Source: an uncultured Actinomycetes bacterium (GTDB lineage: Bacteria > Actinomycetota > Actinomycetes > Nanopelagicales > Nanopelagicaceae). From it: 8,274 nt of DNA. Shown in pieces: positions 6,025 through 8,274 of the stretch. Below the pieces are notes generated by a model. The model made no database searches, was not told the DNA's origin, and worked only from the letters and a program-made list of their open reading frames with translations. The stretch covers positions 1 to 8,274 of the forward strand of contig CAIYQS010000080.1 of assembly GCA_903928395.1 (NCBI GenBank). Reading direction: 5' to 3'. Made by a program: the position numbers and the translations under genes. Position 1 is the first letter of the stretch; every line of letters starts with the position of its first letter.

Positions 6025-6865
6025 CCAAAACAACCCAAATAGCGACAGCGTGCCTTTCGATATTGAGAAAGTAGGAGCGGAGCTAATTGCAAAACGGAAA
6101 ATGATTCAAAAGAAACAGAAGCGCACCAGAATTTACTTGCGTGGAAGCTCTCTTGTTTTCATTGCTGTCGGATGGCAGATTTATGGTCTTCACAGCATGG
6201 CAATCCTCTTCTCACCTCTCACGAAGGTTTTTTACGATACCTATGAACTCTTCTTCACGCGACAATTGGGGGAAGCAATTCTGGTAAGCCTTCAAACATT
6301 TGGTTTCGGCCTTATTGTCGGTTCCACGATAGGAATTTTTTTGGGAATGATGCTGGGATTATTTAAGAACTTTGATGCGTTGGCCGGAGTATATATATTT
6401 GCCCTCTATTCGACCCCAATGGTTGCGTTAGTTCCACTCCTCACAATTTGGTTTGGCTTTGGAACTGCAGCGCAATATTTGATCACAACCCTATTTGTTG
6501 TTTTTCCAATGACCATTAGCGTCTACAACGGCGTTAAGCATGTGGATAAGGGTTTGTTGGAAGTAGGCGAATCTTTTTGTGCAACTCGAGTGCAATCTTG
6601 GCGGCACATAGTGCTACCGAGCGCAGTGCCATTTATCGTTACTGGTTTGAGCCAAGGCGTTGCTATGGGCATGGTCGGTATGTTTATAGCGGAAATTTCA
6701 ACCCAGTTAAGTGGGCTCGGCTCTGCATTGACTGCGCAGGCAAATGCCTATCACACGGCGAGAGTCCTCGGCATTATTCTCATAATTATGTTTATGGGTG
6801 TAACTTTCCGAACAATTATGAGAATGCTCGAAAGAAAAGTCGCTCCGTGGTTTTCGCAGAGCTGA
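6017..6865 (+). CDS. ABC transporter permease, NitT/TauT (SsuC/TauC-like) type
   Basis: This is the membrane-spanning subunit of the same importer. The best start is ATG at 6017, overlapping the ATPase gene by 8 bases and preceded by an AGGAAGGA ribosome site (6005-6012); it gives 282 residues. The reading frame stays open upstream to at least 5909, but that part lies inside the ATPase gene. Residues 1-42 are hydrophilic and charged. About six hydrophobic segments follow, roughly at 43-58, 88-113, 120-145, 152-170, 203-225 and 248-264. The EAA-type coupling loop is at 182-201 (EVGESFCATR then HIVLP), with the conserved late I-x-LP. The segment FGFGLIVGSTIGIFLGMMLG and the PMVALVPLLTIWFGFG block are characteristic of SsuC/TauC-like permeases. 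The substrate cannot be deduced from the permease itself. Confidence 0.92.
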   Translation: MNNQNNPNSDSVPFDIEKVGAELIAKRKMIQKKQKRTRIYLRGSSLVFIAVGWQIYGLHSMAILFSPLTKVFYDTYELFFTRQLGEAILVSLQTFGFGLIVGSTIGIFLGMMLGLFKNFDALAGVYIFALYSTPMVALVPLLTIWFGFGTAAQYLITTLFVVFPMTISVYNGVKHVDKGLLEVGESFCATRVQSWRHIVLPSAVPFIVTGLSQGVAMGMVGMFIAEISTQLSGLGSALTAQANAYHTARVLGIILIIMFMGVTFRTIMRMLERKVAPWFSQS

Positions 6866-7864
6866 TTGACTCTCAATACTGATATGAAATTAGCTGCGGG
6901 CAAATACATCTCTTTGGCTTCTCCAATTATTTTCGGTGCATTTGCCCTCAATCATTTCGTGCCCTCGCTGAGCCCGCTTTTCCTAGCACTGCTAGCTGGT
7001 TTGATTATTGGGAATACCATTCAATCTAATGCAATGATTGATGCCGGCGCCCCAATCATGTCCAAATATGGAATGCGACTTGGTATTTCTTTGCTCGGAT
7101 TGCAGATCAGCTTTGGGAATTTCAAGTCAATTGGCTGGACAGGCTTCATTGCCATTCTAATAGTAGTTGTCACGACCTTTACCGTAACGCGAGTTCTAGG
7201 CAAATATTTGGGTTTTACCCCTGGTCTTTCGCTGCTTATTGCAAGTGGGTTTTCAATTTGTGGTGCTTCGGCTATAGCTGCCGTAGGTGCGGCGCGAAAG
7301 AGCGATAAAGATGAAATTTCCTATGCTGTAGGTCTTGTCACATTGCTGGGGACTCTCTCAATTTTTGTCATTCCGCCTATTACCAAACTTTTGAAGCTCC
7401 ATGACACCACCGCGGGCGCTTGGATTGGGGCGGCCGTCCACGACATTGGTCAGGTAATCGCCACTTCTTCATTTGTTGGCGGGGATACAATCAAATACGC
7501 AGTCATAACCAAACTCTCTCGTGTCGTACTCCTTGCACCTTTATTAGTAATGCTTTCCCTAAGGGGAAATCAGGAAACTGTGAAAATAGGAAGAGTCAAA
7601 GTTCGCAATCTGTTCCCGCCATTCATCTTTGGGTTTATTGCTCTTGTCATTGTGAATAATTTCATCACTATTTCCAAAGCGGGTCTAGCTGACTTCAGCA
7701 ACCTCTCAAAATTCTTACTCTCCTTTGGGCTGTTCTCTATGGCGATTAAGGTTCGATTCTCATCACTTCGAAGGATCGGGGGCAAGCCGCTGGTCTTCGG
7801 GATAGTTATGTGGATCCTTTTCGGAGCCTTCTCACTGACCGTCATTCGCGTACTAGGCATATAA
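6866..7864 (+). CDS. yeiH: YeiH/UPF0324-family membrane protein (putative sulfate exporter family)
   Basis: This is a polytopic inner-membrane protein of about ten hydrophobic segments, of the family known as YeiH, UPF0324 or putative sulfate exporter. Direct transport evidence for the family is thin. Its hallmarks are present: LAGLIIGN (43-50), YGMRLGISLLGLQIS (68-82), the SGFSICGASAIAAVGA stretch (127-142), GAAVHDIGQV (188-197, family VHE/DxxQV) and SKFLLSFGLFSMAIKV (281-296). Length (332) is normal. It abuts the permease stop: TTG at 6866 begins directly after TGA, while ATG at 6884 gives a protein six residues shorter. Neither has a good ribosome site, so re-initiation after the permease is likely. 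Its place behind a sulfonate-type importer suggests export of sulfite, sulfate or another anionic end product. Other small anions cannot be excluded. Confidence 0.87.
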   Translation: MTLNTDMKLAAGKYISLASPIIFGAFALNHFVPSLSPLFLALLAGLIIGNTIQSNAMIDAGAPIMSKYGMRLGISLLGLQISFGNFKSIGWTGFIAILIVVVTTFTVTRVLGKYLGFTPGLSLLIASGFSICGASAIAAVGAARKSDKDEISYAVGLVTLLGTLSIFVIPPITKLLKLHDTTAGAWIGAAVHDIGQVIATSSFVGGDTIKYAVITKLSRVVLLAPLLVMLSLRGNQETVKIGRVKVRNLFPPFIFGFIALVIVNNFITISKAGLADFSNLSKFLLSFGLFSMAIKVRFSSLRRIGGKPLVFGIVMWILFGAFSLTVIRVLGI

Positions 7865-7889
7865 AAGGTTTGGCACTCTACTTAGGATC

Positions 7890-7918
7890 GGGACACCCCT
7901 TACTTCATTGATTATCAT
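7890..7918 (+). promoter_or_regulatory. Candidate promoter for ppdK
   Basis: A -10-like TATCAT (7913-7918, 5 of 6 with TATAAT) lies 17 bases after GGGACA (7890-7895, 4 of 6 with TTGACA). A start near 7925 would give a leader of about 50 bases. The 110-base gap 7865-7974 otherwise holds no gene, no clear terminator, and only a short hairpin CCTC-GCGA-GAGG at 7939-7950. The match is suggestive, no more. Confidence 0.33.
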
Positions 7919-7965
7919 TAATTGCTTGCTTCGCTCAGCCTCGCGAGAGGGTCCTGGATCGGGAT

Positions 7966-7969
7966 GGAG
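7966..7969 (+). promoter_or_regulatory. Ribosome binding site setting the ppdK GTG start
   Basis: GGAG ends 5 bases before GTG at 7975, a good spacing. It decides for this GTG over CTG at 7954, the only other plausible initiator after the in-frame stop at 7909. Confidence 0.6.
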
Positions 7970-7974
7970 ACATT

Positions 7975-8274
7975 GTGACCGAGAATTTAGTTCATCCCTT
8001 TAGCATTGGGGATCGCACTCAATCTGATTTATTGGGTGGCAAAGGTGCGAATCTTGCCGAGATGGTACGAATTGGATTGCCAGTGCCACCGGGATTCACG
8101 ATTACTACACAAGCCTGCAGGGAGTTTTTGAGTTCTGGTTCGATGCCAAGTGGGCTCCAAATAGAAATCGACTCCGCGCTGAAGAATCTGGAAGCTGCAC
8201 TGGGGAAGGAATTTGGAAACCCCGAAAATCCACTCTTGGTATCTGTTCGATCCGGAGCAAAATTTTCAATGCCC
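7975..8274 (+). CDS. ppdK: Pyruvate phosphate dikinase, N-terminal fragment (runs off the right edge)
   Basis: The first 100 codons are present and in frame to the last base of the window. They form the start of the ATP-grasp nucleotide-binding domain of pyruvate phosphate dikinase, which interconverts pyruvate + ATP + Pi with PEP + AMP + PPi in the cytoplasm. Diagnostic blocks are [10 protein letters not shown] (21-30, with the ATP-binding K23), [18 protein letters not shown] (34-51) and [12 protein letters not shown] (89-100, with R92). PEP synthase has a different N-terminus, so PPDK is preferred. The full protein is normally about 870-900 residues, so some 90% lies outside. A 110-base gap separates it from the membrane-protein gene, so it is probably a separate transcription unit and part of central carbon metabolism rather than the cluster. 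It could still take pyruvate released by the FAH-family step. Confidence 0.95.
   Translation, partial: MTENLVHPFSIGDRTQSDLLGGKGANLAEMVRIGLPVPPGFTITTQACREFLSSGSMPSGLQIEIDSALKNLEAALGKEFGNPENPLLVSVRSGAKFSMP

Noticed and set aside
6577..6882. Open + strand frame of 101 codons overlapping the permease 3' end
   Set aside because: It lies in another frame of a clear ABC permease, shows no domain or ribosome site, and its predicted protein is compositionally odd.
7570..7860. Open - strand frame of 96 codons opposite the YeiH-family gene
   Set aside because: It is fully antisense to a well-conserved membrane protein, with no recognisable motif or promoter.
7865..7900. Intrinsic terminator after the YeiH-family gene
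   Set aside because: I could not find a stable stem followed by a T-run. AAGG and CCTT could pair only across a loop of about 30 bases.
7885..7964. Nine-base direct repeat GGATCGGGA at 7885-7893 and 7956-7964
   Set aside because: It is short, has only two copies and is not symmetric; a repeat this size can occur by chance and there is no supporting context.
7964..7978. Four-codon upstream ORF (ATG to TGA) overlapping the ppdK GTG
   Set aside because: It has no separate ribosome site and lies within the ppdK ribosome-site region; most likely coincidence.

Overview
This window holds a compact catabolic gene cluster, with every gene on the + strand. It looks bacterial and chromosomal: moderate GC (two 60-base lines counted by hand gave 43% and 50%), GTG and possibly TTG starts next to ATG, and overlapping or abutting genes. 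The partial pyruvate phosphate dikinase at the right edge reads like the actinobacterial type ([10 protein letters not shown], then a [11 protein letters not shown] stretch). My tentative guess is a moderate-GC, perhaps streamlined aquatic, actinobacterium; a phylogeny would be needed to confirm it.

Layout. Positions 5-7864 form one probable nine-gene operon: a LacI-family regulator (5-1108), a CtBP/phosphoglycerate-dehydrogenase-like D-2-hydroxyacid dehydrogenase (1105-2097), a creatininase-family metallohydrolase (2094-2864), a Gfo/Idh/MocA oxidoreductase (2897-3958), a small cupin (3961-4347), an FAH-family hydrolase/lyase (4344-5165), a NitT/TauT-type ABC ATPase (5194-6024), its permease (6017-6865), and a YeiH/UPF0324-family membrane protein (6866-7864). 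Four junctions overlap by 4-8 bases, two genes abut or lie 2 bases apart, and the largest gaps are about 30 bases. A 110-base gap with a weak promoter candidate then precedes ppdK (7975 to the right edge, first 100 codons).

How it may work. The enzymes look like a route for an oxidised small molecule such as a sugar acid or hydroxy/keto acid. Two NAD(P)-dependent dehydrogenases adjust hydroxyl and carbonyl groups, a metal amidohydrolase-like enzyme and a cupin act on intermediates, and an FAH-family enzyme would cleave or hydrate a 2-oxo or diketo acid. The importer belongs to the family that includes taurine and sulfonate transporters. The last gene belongs to a family annotated as putative sulfate exporters. 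Together these suggest, without proving, that the substrate carries a sulfonate or sulfate group whose sulfur is later exported. Against this, no desulfonating enzyme, sulfatase or substrate-binding protein is visible here.

The most striking non-coding signal is a 13-bp, nearly perfect inverted repeat with a TTCG loop (137-167), inside the DNA-binding-domain codons of the regulator. A 13-of-16 match to the bacterial parS consensus lies in the gap at 5167-5182. I saw no RNA genes, insertion sequences or CRISPR arrays.
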